Part shown: positions 47,643-59,541 of the stretch, piece by piece
Layout of the letters: every line of letters starts with the position of its first letter
How positions within the stretch are numbered: the stretch's first letter is position 1
Notes under the pieces: model-generated
The model's database searches: none
What the model was told of the DNA's origin: nothing
Seen by the model: the letters and a program-made list of their open reading frames with translations, nothing else
DNA from: Ophioceras dolichostomum
Lineage: Eukaryota; Ascomycota; Sordariomycetes; Magnaporthales; Ophioceraceae
Reading direction: 5' to 3'
DNA length: 64,000 nucleotides
Assembly (NCBI GenBank): GCA_003049485.1
Contig: PYST01000149.1
Coordinates: 1 to 64,000 of the forward strand
Position numbers and translations under genes: made by a program

Positions 47643-48760
47643 AGTGACGGACTAAAGAAGAGGAAGAATAAAATCACAGCGTTATCATACCACCCATACA
47701 TTTTTCTCGGCGTTCTTAACAATACCGCATCTTTCTCCCTGTCTCTCTCACTCTGCATCTCTCTCAACCTCAGACATGATAAATACCGCATACACCCCCC
47801 TTGATGACAGCACCAAAATATCCAACTTCAGTCACTCCTTTGATTCTTCCCAACATATACCCCCACGATCGTTACCATCTTAGACCAACTTTGGCCAACC
47901 ATTTCTTGTCACTCTTTTCAAAACCTCTAGTTTAAGCCTTTTTTTCCCTCAGATCCTTCTGTGAGTCGTTGTCCAAACAGCGCAGAAGGGACGGAGAAGA
48001 CACAACGCAAGGACCAACATCGCCGGGACACGGGCTCGATGGGACAAAACAGTCTGCGTGTGGAACTTAATTTCTTGTCTATAATGTTTTTTGCTGCTGG
48101 CCATCATCGCTCTCGTTGAGAGACACGAAACACCTACCTGGCACTTACGCGACCTCCATCCACATCATCGCACACGTCTGCCGCCTCACCTCACATCAAG
48201 CCGACTTGCACAAACTTGAACCGACCCAAAACCTCCCGTTCTGTACAACCACCACCAAAGCAACATCTTCTGAGATCTATCGTCTCGATTTTCTTTGCAT
48301 ATTTTTCCGCTTCTTTAGCCCTCTTTTGGGGTCCTTTTTTTCCTTCTCGGTCTCGGAGTAGGGGAAGGGGGGAAGTCCAAACACGGCCCCTTGTGTATTT
48401 GTACAGTATGGCTCATTTTTCCCCTTCTTTTTCTCAGTGAGGAATAGAGGATGGAAAGGGTGGAAAGAATGGAAGGGATGGAAGGGGAAAATTCTGCCAA
48501 GATGGGTCGTAGGGAGGCGGACGCGACTTCGTCCCAGCTTCCCAACCTACCTACCCAACCCTTCTTTAACTCGCCCGCCAGGAGGAGGGTTCTGGTGTCC
48601 GGGCAAAGGCAGTGTATGTATGTATGTATGCATGGCATGTATGTTTGTATTGGAGTCTACCAGCCAAACAACCAAAGTACATTCTTGATCCCAAGTAGCT
48701 CCCCTTCGTCTATGCCTACGCCGATGCCTCTGTTGCCCCCAGCGATCCGTCCTTCTCGGC
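47643..48760. other. Intergenic, 1.1 kb
   Basis: It holds a GGAAGG-type purine tract at 48448-48488 and a (TATG)n run at 48612-48655. No gene called. Confidence 0.5.
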
Positions 48761-50032
48761 TCATTTTACTCGTTTTGATCCGACTTCTTTATCGCCAATC
48801 AAAGCCGTGTTGAGCTTCCGTTTACTCCTCGTCGTGTCGATAGCTGGTGAGGTTGTGGTTATGGTTGTGGCACTGGGACCGGCGGCCGGTTCCCCAGCCG
48901 GTTCTGCGCCGGCACACTCTTCGGTACTTCTTCCTCCTCCTTTCGTCCCAGCGGCTGGAGCCAAGTACGGTTCCAATTCAATATCGACCAGCCACGGCAG
49001 CTGGGTTAGCCCAGAATCACCCTCACCCATAACCGCCGCGTTGACAAACAGTGTCTGTCCGGGTCTGATGGGGGTTTCGTCGCCGCTGCAGTAGCTTGTG
49101 CTGTAGCACCCCCGCCGCAGCTTGTACCGCCGATCCATCGCTTCCTGTCTTGCCTTCTTGTCTTTCTTGTCCCCAGCAGACTCATCCAGTTTGCTTCCTT
49201 GCCGCAGGCTTCCTCGCAGGCGCGAGAGACTTTCGACAACCAAAGATCTTCCGTGGTCGATATCGCGGAAATGCGAAGGCCCGTCAGATATATGCGGCTG
49301 CCAGGTGACCATTTTTGCTCCCCAGCCGCTGGGGACGTTGCCGAAGCAGTGGAGACGCGGCTGGGCTTTGGCGACGGTGCTGAAGAGCTGAGGTCATCCG
49401 ACCCGCTTCTTCTCTGCTACCCCTGCCGCCCTGTCCATGATCCCATGCGGCGGACAGTAAGTGATGACGACGTCTGTTCCCACTTCGATGTTGAAGTCAT
49501 GGGCACTGCTGTACTGGAATCCCCATTCGCCACGACCGGTGGACGGAGTGTATGGACTTGCGTAGATCTTCAGCATGGCGCCGTTTGAGAGGGGGAAGTG
49601 GTGCAGCCCTTCGTCGACAAACACGATGCCTTCGTCCTTCGCGTCCTGCAGCAGCCGTCTGGGGGCGCCGTCTTCGCCGAACTCCTTCTTGATGAGAGCG
49701 TCGCTGAGGGGTTCCCTGGCCAGCCTGTTTGCCTCTGCAATCTTGCGCTTGAAGACTGGAAGGTCAAGCGAAAAATCGTGGTTGCCTGCGATGACGAGCT
49801 TCAACGGTGCATCGATGTTTTTGAGCATTTGGATTGTTTCTCGAAACTCGTCCAACTTCGAATGGGTAGTAAGGTCGCCGCAGTGGAGGGCCACGTCGGC
49901 CGGTTCTTGAGGCTTCATGTCTGTCGGGAACTTCATTCCATGGGTATCGGAGATGATGAGGAATCGGGTTTTGATGCAACGACGCGGCTCGCCGATGGGA
50001 GATATGATGGGAGATGCCATGGGAGATGCCAT
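48761..50032 (-). pseudogene. Calcineurin-like metallophosphoesterase, interrupted by an in-frame TGA
   Basis: One frame runs from ATG at 50032 to the stop at 48761 with a single TGA at 49396-49394 (codon 213). Before it: LIISDTHGMKF (metal site D-x-H), HCGDLTTH (GD motif), VIAGNHDF (GNHD) and a VITYCPPHGIMDR loop. After it the frame continues PQLFSTVAKAQPRLHCFG, WGAKMVTW, LFVNAAVM and PWLVDIELEP, all expected for this fungal family. In relatives a Cys commonly stands where the TGA is (GC-x-LF). The last metal motif should be GHIH or GHVH but reads GNVP, so a metal ligand is also missing. The two defects together argue for a decaying gene, not an assembly error. The intact ancestor would have hydrolysed phosphoesters of an unknown substrate. 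Confidence 0.82.
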
Positions 50033-50228
50033 GGCCTAAGTCAAGTCAAGGCGAGTGCTGAAGAGCGATTCGGTAGGTCCAGGGTGAAGATGAGAAAATG
50101 GGGATGGTGCGGCGATGAAAGTACCCTTTCTAGCAGACATTCGAGAGCCTCTGGGGATAGAGTTCTGGGCTCTCCTGGGGGGCAAAAAACGTCATATTTA
50201 TATGCCTAGAAAGTCAAAGTGGTGGTAT

Positions 50229-50936
50229 CTACGCAAACCGGATGTTCAACTTAATCGTCAAGATATTCTTCCTCAAAAACACCACGCTCGCATCATCATC
50301 CTCCTTCCCCCTCAGCTGTCCCCTATGCGTCTGACTATGCGGGATATGCAACGTCTTCTCCAGCGGTTTCACTTTTTCCGTCCACTCAGGCATGTCCTCG
50401 AACGTCGCAGTGGCTGGCAGCCACCCCCTGTCCAGACTCTCCGCTGTCCTCGGGTCGAGCGTAGAAACAACCGGTTCTACAACCCACAACCCGCTCGGCT
50501 CCCCCCGCGAGAACCCGGCCGCGATCCGGTCGTTGAACGCATCCGCCAGCAGAGCGGGCATGCAGGCCAGCACCGCGTACCGCTCGGGGTCGTTCTCCTC
50601 GCCGGGGTCCGGGATGTCGCGGACCTTCCAGCGGGGCTCGGACCAGAACAGCTCCATCTCGTTGCGGAGCTGCATCGCGTCGTCGGCCATGAAGGACTCG
50701 TAGAGCCGGTACAGGGAGAAGAGGGGAGAGTCCTCGAAGACGCCCTCGGGCGCGCGGTACTTTTGGGACTGGATCGACGTCTTGTAGGCGGCGCGGTGGA
50801 GGAGGATCTTGCGAGGGTTCTGCGGCGGCCAGGAAGGGTAGACGACCTCGGCGTCTTCGAGCGTTGCGTAGTTTCCCGGTTTGGGCCGGCTGGAGAGCGA
50901 GAAGATGGAGGGGAATTTGCGTTGGCTAGGCGGCAT
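50229..50936 (-). CDS. Hypothetical protein, 235 aa
   Basis: A single exon, 235 aa, with even amino-acid use and a normal charged composition, so it looks coding. Segments such as LEDAEVVYPSWPPQNPRKIL, LFSLYRLYESFMADDAMQL and ERYAVLACMPALLADAFNDR suggest a mixed alpha/beta soluble protein. No signal peptide, TM segment or catalytic motif is seen and I do not recognise the family. It lies 196 bp upstream of the phosphoesterase pseudogene in the same direction. The start is the first ATG, in good context. Confidence 0.65.
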   Translation of the reverse strand: MPPSQRKFPSIFSLSSRPKPGNYATLEDAEVVYPSWPPQNPRKILLHRAAYKTSIQSQKYRAPEGVFEDSPLFSLYRLYESFMADDAMQLRNEMELFWSEPRWKVRDIPDPGEENDPERYAVLACMPALLADAFNDRIAAGFSRGEPSGLWVVEPVVSTLDPRTAESLDRGWLPATATFEDMPEWTEKVKPLEKTLHIPHSQTHRGQLRGKEDDDASVVFLRKNILTIKLNIRFA

Positions 50937-53645
50937 GGTTGGTTGGAAGGATGGATGGAGGCTTGACTTGACTTGGTTGGGCTGGTTGTCCTTTCAGCCT
51001 CGGCGGGTGTATCTCGAAGGTCGTCGGGATGCACGCTTCCTTAGTGCTTACTATGTGCAGGATTCTGTCCGGCCCGGAAACTTCTTCGCGACGAGACTTC
51101 ACGGTGCAGATTAGATTATTTGGCTACTCGGTAGTGACAACTGACCCTTCAGGACATTGTCTAAACACCCATTATGAGGATTCCATCAACCGTCCGAGAG
51201 AGGGGCCTAGAGTAAGATATGGGAAACACTTGCTTCTATTAGCGTGACTCCCGATTTCGGGCAGCTCCGCCCGAGGCTTGCTTGTTTTCCTGGCCCGGCT
51301 GTCCGACTCGCTTGGCCATTATCATCATCCTTCGTCTTTCTTGCCAGCCCGGACAAGAGGCCGGGCCCTCAAGCTGAAGGCGCTGCTGTATGCCTTGCCT
51401 ATGTAGTGAAAGAAGAGTCATTGTTCACCGTCGCCCTCAACTCCCATGGTCTTTCCGTCATGCTGTCCTACCAATAATGGATACAAAAAGAACGAGCTGG
51501 TTTCAGAAGAGTGGGAAGGATGGAGGTGGTATTTGTATGGTTCCGGCGGTCGTCGGCCTCAAACCTCAGGCTCCAAATCATGTGTTGACTTCTCGACAGA
51601 ACTAGAGAGTGGTGGCATTGGTGAATGCTGAGGTTGGTGGTGGTGGCCGGGCCGGGCCGGGCTGGGCCGGTGATGGCCTCTTGCTCTGACCGGGCGGCCC
51701 GGTCGGTGGGCGGATACGAGACAGGCCATGACCCAACAGGCCAGTAAAGTGCGCCATTTGGAGATCCTTTCTTTCTTGCCAAAAGCGAGATTGTACAGCT
51801 GGATCAGATGAAATGGACTCGGAATCCAACGGCGTTCGGTGTCTCCCGAGACCTTCCTCGCACCGTTTTGTCGTTGCTACCACGCTCAAGCCCGAGAAAA
51901 TGCCTACTATTCTCGGGTCCCAAGACCACACATCGCTACCGGGAGCCGAAGCGTCATCAAGTTCACCTGCAATTTTGCCGCGATACCCGTGGAAAGTATG
52001 GCAGGTACTGACGCTACGGAGCGTGCCATCCTCGAGAGATACTCCACACGAGTCGTATCTGGAGAGATCAAGTTCGCGCAACCAGTCCGCTAATTTACAA
52101 GCATTAGTCGAGTGCTGTACTCATGCCATCCTGGAGAAAATCCCGTACCCGATTGCACTCGCGACGGCGTAGTTCATCTCGAGCGTCCCACGCATTGTCA
52201 GGCAGCTTGTCGACCGATCGTCTTCCACCTTGAACGAGCTCGCAACACTCTGGTACAGATCGGTTTGAAACAAGATGGCCAACAACTTCCTCTGGGTAAT
52301 CTCAGGTTATTTTGGAATGAGCGAGCAGTATTGGATTCCAGAATGATATCGTCTCCCGTCTTCTGTCTCCACTCCTACATCAAGGACGGCCCAAAGCGAT
52401 CCGAACAATACTTGATGGCACAGCTCTACATCGAGCCTTGCGAGAAACACTTCGATATAGTTTCCTCCTTCGATGTCGTAAAGAGGGAGGCAGCTTCGGA
52501 GCTCTCGGCACCGGTTGTGAAGCAATGAGTGATGAGTGCCAAGGCGCTGTCTCGGGGCGTGCGTCAGCTAACCACAGACGATGGTTGCACTCTACGCTTG
52601 AGGTTCCTTCTTGTACTCTTATTTAATTTTGCGATACGCTTCTCCTTGAGATCGCTACACGGTAGTAAACCTAGTCATGTAAGCTGGACGGGTGCGTCCT
52701 CCAGGACGCGATCTTGATCCCGCCGGATCTGAGCAGTCGGCCGACCTTTTCTCGCCAGGCCCCTCGACCGTGCCCCCAACACAAATTCCAGAGGCATTAT
52801 GGTCAGTATCTGCATAATATGCATGATCACTCACGGTAGTCGCCGGATCTGGACGGATGGGCCTCGGTCACAGGTTGGGTCGGGGCCTCCTGGCCCCCCT
52901 GATGACCGTGACCCCGGCCCCGGCCCCGGACTCGTGCACCACCAGTCTTTACCACCCGTAAGCTCCATAATTATCCGCCTCCACTGGCCAGTCAGCGGCG
53001 CATTCATGCAACTATTGCCCCTTTTGGGCACCGGAAACCGGCACTTGGTGATAGATAGGCCTCATGATGGCCATAGGCAATGATCCCTAATGCATCCTGT
53101 AAAGGGGGCTTGGGGATCCAGGCACACTCCCGTTGTCGGTAGGCGTGGAGCTCGAAGCGTTTGAGGTCAGGTCCCCGGTCAACGGGGCCGCAATGCTGTT
53201 CAAATTGCGATATGTTTGTTGGCATCTCCTTTATAAGCCTCTTCATGTCTCGCTCGGCAACCCCCCTGACATTCAGGCAGGCAGGCCATGGATGTTTCGT
53301 CCAGCTCGATCCAGGGGAATGCGGAAGAGGTAGCACAGGGCCATCTCCCTGGCCCGCTGGTGTAATGATCATGATTAAGGGTGAGGATTTGCAGTAGTTA
53401 GGAGAGGGTATAAGTTGACCGCGTGGTCCCCGTTTGCCGTTTCTTCCGTCCGTCCACCGAATTGAGCGTCTCCATCTCCATCCCGTGGACGCATACACAA
53501 AGGGACTCACATTCAAACTTCTGCCACTGTCGCCAACAAGCTCCTTTGGCAGCTCGCCTCATTCCTTCACTTCCTTGTCATTGACTTAAACGCGCATCAT
53601 ATCATTGCCTACCGTTTCACGACGAGGATTCATTAGCCCGGCACG
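50937..53645. other. Intergenic, 2.7 kb
   Basis: It holds a GGCCGGGCCGGGCCGGGCTGG tract at about 51649-51671 that could form a G-quadruplex, and a CCCCGGCCCCGGCCCCGG tract at 52912-52928. The open frames at 51602-52081 (minus) and 52112-52528 (plus) have no recognised domain; the second, with MAQLYIEP and VSSFDVVKREA, could be a relic but I cannot support it. Confidence 0.4.
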
Positions 53646-53858
53646 ATGGGCTGCTTCAGCTGCTGCTGCGGGAGCAAGAAGGACAAGGACTCGGACGACG
53701 AGAACGACCAGCCCCCGAGAGAGTCGAAGTCGAATAAGTACCTCCAGCAGGCCAAAGAGCTCGACAAGGAGTACCACGTCTCGGACCAGGCTAAGGCCTA
53801 CGCCATCGCGGCTGCTAAGAACAAGGCCAAGGGGGGCAAGAAAGGCAAGAAGAAGTAA
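53646..53858 (+). CDS. Small Cys-headed, Lys-tailed protein (possible lipid-anchored)
   Basis: A single exon, 70 aa. The N terminus MGCFSCCCGSKKDKD puts Gly at position 2 and four Cys at 3, 6, 7 and 8, as in N-myristoylated and palmitoylated membrane proteins, though position 6 is Cys and not the preferred Ser/Thr. The middle is acidic/hydrophilic, then a helix (YLQQAKELDKEYHVSDQAKAY) leads to a basic tail KGGKKGKKK. I infer membrane attachment at the N terminus helped by the basic tail. No known family recognised. Regular codon use (mostly C/G third positions) supports real coding. Confidence 0.6.
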   Translation: MGCFSCCCGSKKDKDSDDENDQPPRESKSNKYLQQAKELDKEYHVSDQAKAYAIAAAKNKAKGGKKGKKK

Positions 53859-54593
53859 AACGAGGCAGGCATGGCCCATACCCCGTGATGGCATATCATG
53901 GGAGCTTTCTTACTACTTACTACTGGAGGGTTATCCGCTTGCACCGCGAGGTTTCTCTTTGTTCATTGGAAACCAGGGCGTGGCCTTGGTATTACAGGAG
54001 AGATTAATACCGGCGAACGTACTTCTAGAGCTGGATGCGGTTCAGCCCGTCTATTTCGTTTCTTGAATTTACTCTTCCTACTCATCGCACCCGTGACCCA
54101 TGTCACGTTCCTCGCAAACCCTCAAGGTGGCACCGTAACAAGAATTCCATTCTATGCAAGGTACCCAGGGAGTTGTTGTCCAAGTTGAGGCGTATGAATA
54201 CTAATTATCTGCTGCCAAGGGCCTCCAAAGCAATGGCCTACCTCACACACCTGAGCTGTGGCTACTCCCATTCGCCGGATCGTATCCCGTCTTAATCAAA
54301 ACATGTCCCCTTGAAATCTTTGCTGATAGTAGGGTTAAGGTCGTTGTTGAAATCCCCCGATAAGACGACTACTAGTGCGGAAAGGACAGCATACTCACAC
54401 ATCCGATACTTCATTTCCACATTCCTCTACCCAACCACTCCACGCACAGTTCAGCCATAGGGAAACCACAATACCCCCCACGGCACACCCGCTGACCCTC
54501 ATACATACACCCCCATCGCCTTCCCCAGCCAAGCCTCCCCTCTCCCGTCTTCCCTCAGCTCAAAACTGCCATGCTTCCCTCTAAACCGGACCC
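53859..54593. other. Intergenic, 735 bp
   Basis: It lies between two converging genes. Nothing recognised. Confidence 0.5.
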
Positions 54594-55532
54594 TCACGTC
54601 GTCTTCGCCTTCCCACCGCCCGCCATCGCGCTAACAGCCGGCATCTTCCCAACCCACCTCTCCCTCCCATCCTCAACCGCATCAACAAGCCACCTCGCTA
54701 ACGCTCCCCTCCTCTGCGTCATCCACCACCCCTTCTCGCCGATCCACCCCTCAAACGCCACCCCGCCCCCCTCCTCCCTGTCCCTCCTCCAGCTCTCCTC
54801 GTCGCTCCCGCCCGGGATCCCCGCGATCCTGAACACCGTCCACTCCACGCCCTCGGGCGCGGCTAGGAAAGCCCGCTCGACGGCCCGGATGGAGCGGTAC
54901 GCCGAGTTGGCGACGATCATGACCGACAGCACCATGAACCAGCGCAGGAGGCTGAACTTGTCGTTCGCGTTCGGTATGGAGATCGTGCCCATCGCGAAGA
55001 TGCGCCTGACGCCGTGCTGCCGCATGAGGACGAAGAGGCGCTCGTAGAAGGAGGCGAAGACGGAGGGGGTGAGGAAGATGGTGTTGGGCCCGACGAGGGA
55101 GATGACCGAGCTGGATTTGGAGACGGCTGTTGTGAGGGAGGGCGTGTCGGTGAGTTCGCCTTTGATGACCTTTTTTTGTCATGAAAATAGCCAGAAGTTA
55201 GTACTAACAGGCAGGTTGTATGCATGGCATGTATGGGATGTGATGGATGCATATGATCAGGGTGGGTAATGGAAAGAAGCGGAAATGGGCGCAGTCAGTA
55301 GCTATAGCCCCAAGGTGCTTGCTTGCTTGCTTTGCTTGCTTACCTCGAGGAGAGGGTTCTTGGCGAGATCGCCCGGGATCTTGGACGGGTTCCGCACGTA
55401 CGCGATCGTCGCGTGATTGCGATGGAGCAGCTCCCGCAGGAGGCAGATGCCCGCCGGCCCCGTGCCGCCGAAGACGAGGATCTTCTTGGTGGCGGCGGTG
55501 GTGGTGGTATCGTTGTTGTTGTGGGCGGACAT
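54594..55532 (-). CDS. NmrA-like NAD(P)-binding protein
   Basis: Two exons, 55532-55344 and 55169-54594 (intron 174 bp, GTAAGC..AAG), 254 aa. A Rossmann motif near the N terminus reads ILVFGGTGPAGICLLREL (GGTGPAG), followed by IAYVRNPSKIP at strand 2 and VIKGELTD at strand 3. ISLVGPNTIF, RIFAMGTISIPN and WTVFRIAGIPGG match the extended/atypical SDR (NmrA-like) core. No YxxxK is visible, as in NmrA-type sensors that bind NAD(P) without catalysis. It may be a redox sensor or a reductase; the function is unknown. The acceptor AAAAAAAG is unusual but gives the right frame and a conserved join (LLE/VIK). Confidence 0.82.
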
Positions 55533-56394
55533 TTTTGGTGTTGAGGTGAGAAGAGAAGCGGCTTTTTCGATTGGATGATAGATGCCTAGCTTAGGTACTG
55601 TGGGGTGCTGGCACTGAAGCCTTGTGTGGGATTTGGTGATGCGGTTGCCGCAAGCTTATCAGAGCCTCGTAGGATTGATGTCGTTGCCGAACTTTCCACT
55701 CCTCAACTAGGACGGACCTGTGAACCTTCTTATATCCAAAGACAGTATTGCGTATTCTTGAGACTTCGTTTTTCTTTCGTATCTATCTCTCCCCCACCGA
55801 CGCTTGCTTTTACTTCGTCTGCCTGAGCACTCTTCACAGATGAGGTGATTACGAAATCGACTTGGCAGCTATGTCGGATGGGACGATGTTTGGAAATGCG
55901 GGGTCCCGGACCTGAACAGAACCCGGCAGCTGTCTTCCGGCACAGTTCACGGCCAGAGTGGCCGTGGGTTGGATTTGTAAACCAGCTCCAGGCGAGCTCT
56001 CTGATAGGTCGGTTGCGGTTTTGGTGTATTACCAATGCACTTTCTGGGCGGTGGGCGTGGGGCGCCGGAATCTTGGAGTGAAAGCTTTTGCCGATATTGG
56101 GGGTTGTGGACAGGGGTGGGCTGACTTACACTCACACAGTTGCAATCATGGCGAACCACTGGTGATCAAGACCGGAATGAGAAGACATGTGTGCTTTGTT
56201 TTCGTAGTCGAAAAATTTATAGCGAAGGGAATATTAACGAGGTGGTAAAAAAAAGTGAATAACTTCCCTTCCGGTCGATTTACTCCATGGTACAGACGGT
56301 GCGAGCAGTTCGGGTTCCATCATCATCAGCTTGAACTGCCTTCTCCCCAACAGCAGAAAAATGACCAAAAAAAAACCAAAAAAAGAGGTAAACT
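55533..56394. other. Intergenic, 860 bp
   Basis: It holds the promoter side of the NmrA-like gene and an A-rich run at 56360-56390 next to the FMN dehydrogenase remnant. No gene called. Confidence 0.45.
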
Positions 56395-57088
56395 AACGGC
56401 CTTCGCATCGATATTCTTCAAATCCGCAATCCCCCCTTACGCCGCATCATGCGCGATCTCGGTCTTGATGATCTGCGCCGCCTTCCTCACGCCCTCGACG
56501 CCGTAGAAGTTCGAGAACATGAACGAGCTCATGCCCAAGGCCCGGACGCCCAGCGCCAGCCGCTTGAGCACGTCACTCTCGTACCGCACGCCGCCGTCAG
56601 CCAGGACCCCAATCCGATTAAAGACCTGGGGCATGTTGTGGTGGATCTCGTACGCGATCTCGAGGGGTGAAGGAGAATGCTCCAGCTGGCGGCCGCCTTG
56701 GTTCGAGATGGCCTTTGTTCCTTTTTCGACAGGCATCATCGCGTCTCGAAGACGCGATGATGCCCTTGAGGATTATGGGGAGGGTGGTGTGCGTTGCCAT
56801 TTCGACGAGGAGGTCCCATGTTAGGACTGAGTTCCTCTGAAGGCCGTACATGGTAAAAGATGGTCGATCAGTTCCTTTGTTCCCCAATAATGGGTTCCGA
56901 GATTCTAAGGGAGTGGTGGAAGACGGAAGGGGGAAAGCTCACGCGTTGGTGGTGTCGTAGGGTGCGGCTCGGTGGCGGCAGGTGGAGCCCCCTGAGCCGT
57001 CGATGGTCCATACGATGGCCTTTGCGTCGGTGGCCTCAGTGCGGTGGATGTTCTCCCAAATGACAGACAGGTTAGCGTTGGTGTAAAG
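56395..57088 (-). pseudogene. FMN-dependent 2-hydroxyacid dehydrogenase remnant
   Basis: Only the C-terminal half of a flavocytochrome b2/glycolate-oxidase-type enzyme is left. From 57088: LYTNANLSVIWENIH, AKAIVWTIDGSGGS, RHRAAPYDTTNA; then LTWDLLVEMATHTTLPIILKG (about 56825-56765); then a change of frame near 56755; then KAISNQGGRQLEH, VLADGGVRYESDVLKRLALG and EGVRKAAQIIKTEI. The catalytic SNHGGRQ His is Gln here. A TAA at 56439-56437 interrupts the tail, after which GGIADLKNIDAKAVS continues in frame. No N-terminal half is found upstream, and the splice phase between the first two pieces does not fit. Several independent defects, so a pseudogene. Confidence 0.8.
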
Positions 57089-59541
57089 CTGGAGTCAAGG
57101 TCTGCAATGGAATGTAAATGCATTGGCCTTTGTATTGCATTTCTGACCTGTTCGCGTGGGATTTACGCGGCAGTATACCGTACGCGACAGGTGATGCCAT
57201 ACCAGATACAATACAAAACACATTACAATAGAATACAATGCAGGCCCTGGCTGGAGGTATCGTCGGCAGGTGTTCGCTACCTAGCTATGCCGCGTCGATA
57301 AACGTCTGTCTGCCTTAGCGAGATCTGTTTCTACTAAACTGTCGGAAGACCAGCTGAGGATCGTTGAGCCTGTTGTTGCTCTTGACTGCCACAGTCTGCT
57401 CGATCGTCTGGCGAACATCGATGGCTTGAGGAGTTGAGGCTGCGGTGAAGCATGGTAGTTCTGTGGAAAGGGCCTTGGGTGTTCATCGGACGCATCAAGA
57501 GAAATAACCAAAAGGGGGCTACTATAGGTTGCCCATACTACTGCACAGGGCAAATTTACGGCATACTAGTAGCCAGGCTCACGCTAGTCACATCCGTCAG
57601 CTGGCGTTGACTGAGCCTCTGTGAGCAACAAAGGGGAGAAGCCTGTTTTCTCACCCCGGAATTTCCCCTTAGTAAGGCAACACGGAATTGTGCAGATCCC
57701 GTGGAATCTTATTCACTGGGGGCACCGGAGCTCCACAAATGCGCTGGGAAGCATCGAGGGCAACATGCTGCCGCGTCAGTAGCGAGAAGCCACCGTAAGG
57801 AGAACTCGGAAATGGAGCGCGCCTGGTGTTCTGCGTGCAACACGTACTATGGCCTACAACTCCCTATAGTCAAGGTTAGTCCTGGCGAGCCGTCAGAACC
57901 GGAGGTAATCTACAACCGCCGGTGTGACTGGCATCTCTGAGGGATATTGACAAACAAAACGTGTCACTGGTGTGTTGTGGGGATTGGAATTCCGCAAAGA
58001 TTATAAACTTATTGGAGACTTGTTTAACTGAGCACACTGTGAGCATCTCGAATCCTCGCTCAACAACAGCGAGAAGATGCGCAGAGGCCAGCAAGACGGT
58101 TGATTCGTGCGCGATGTACGTAGTCCTGCTCAACCGCACATGCAGTCATTGCCTCACTGCTTCCTTTGAATCGTGAGCGTAGAGCCGCTACTTGGTCATA
58201 TCGGTCTAAAACCGAGGCTGAGGTCAGCCAGAGAAGTTCCTTTGGTATAATCCATAACTGGCAAATGTTCGGGATCGTTCGTTTCACCACCCGCCCATGG
58301 GTCGACCTCGATAGCTGTCATTCGGAATCCGGATTTATCCGCGTCCTTTTGGTGTGGCTTATTGGTCCGATTCGCTCTCACTACGAGAATGAGAGGGTTG
58401 TGTGACAAACATTCTGGCCCTTGGGACCTGCATGGCTCGGTGAATGGGTTGGAAGATCACAGATAATAATAGCAAGCGAACCTAAGGCCCGGATACGGCC
58501 AGTCACAGTCCGGGACGTGGGAGCACAGAGTGGGCGGTTGCAATTACCCAGGCAGGCGGGACGGAGAATAAATGTTCGGCGTGGTTGGCTAATATATGCT
58601 GCCGGATGCGGCGAGGTGAAAACAGCCAGGAACCCATTCGCTGCAGAGAGAGCTTTACGGTCCTCGACTCCGGTCCATCAATACATCACTACCAGCGACT
58701 GAACCTACTGCACGACACAAGATACTACAGGTCGAGAAGAATGTTGTGAGCCGATACGCCTCTTGCTTCTACTTGATGGAAAGCTCATCGAAGCAACTCA
58801 GGATCGAGAGAGAGATACGAACCTGGTCCAAATCAGCAATCGCACTCGCAAACCCAATAACAAAACCACGCTATAGCCTTCCGCTCTTCGCCAACAATTC
58901 CCGATCAGCCGCAGGCACTATGGCTTATCGTTCAAGTGGCCCAATCGGCGCTATCAGGCTATTTTGGCCCTGCAGATTGGTGATCATGGCTGGCCGCGAT
59001 AGTGCGCGCCTCTTCCACGACCATGCTTCCAGGAGCTCGAGACAACCAGACTGGCAGGCGGGGACGCTTGGAAATTGTACCACTCCTTGGCATTTCAGTT
59101 CCAGATCACCAGCAATCTGATCCGGGCGTCCTCCCGGACAATGGGAGACACAAATAGCAACGATGAACACTCCTATTACCGGCTGGGACGAGTCACCCCA
59201 CTCCCCGAGGTCATGGTATGAATGCAGCATGCAATGTTTTGGACCGGGAGTGCGGTTCGTCGGACAGAACAACGAGCACGACCCGGATTTGCCTACGTCC
59301 CCGTTCCCAAACGCTGCACCTGCTGGGATCCAAGCTCGAGGGAAGCGACCTTGCTGTCGGAAGGGCCACGACGGCCAACTTATATCCTAAACCTCGACAC
59401 GGCTCCCACTATCGAACATCTTCGGTGCCTCTCCTCTGGTTGTTTTCTCCCTCCGGAGCGCGTCATCCTGATACGCGCCCGTCATAGCACGGAACGATAC
59501 AAGCCAGCAGCAGCATCAGCAACAGCATCGGAGGAGTCGAG
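57089..59541. other. Intergenic, 2.45 kb
   Basis: No coding region that I can support. Short open frames overlap and lack domains. A TATATCC word at about 59382-59388 lies about 155 bp upstream of the CBM1 gene start and could serve as its TATA element. Confidence 0.45.

Noticed and set aside
49394..49396. Selenocysteine codon in the phosphoesterase
   Set aside because: Selenoprotein machinery is not known in Ascomycota, no SECIS-like hairpin was noticed downstream, and the loss of GHxH nearby points to gene decay.
52112..52528. 138-aa open frame on the plus strand
   Set aside because: Some segments look coding but no family, start context or splice partner supports it.
57089..59541. A transposon relic in the gene-poor stretch
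   Set aside because: No terminal repeats, transposase or reverse-transcriptase motifs and no strong AT bias typical of RIP were seen by eye.
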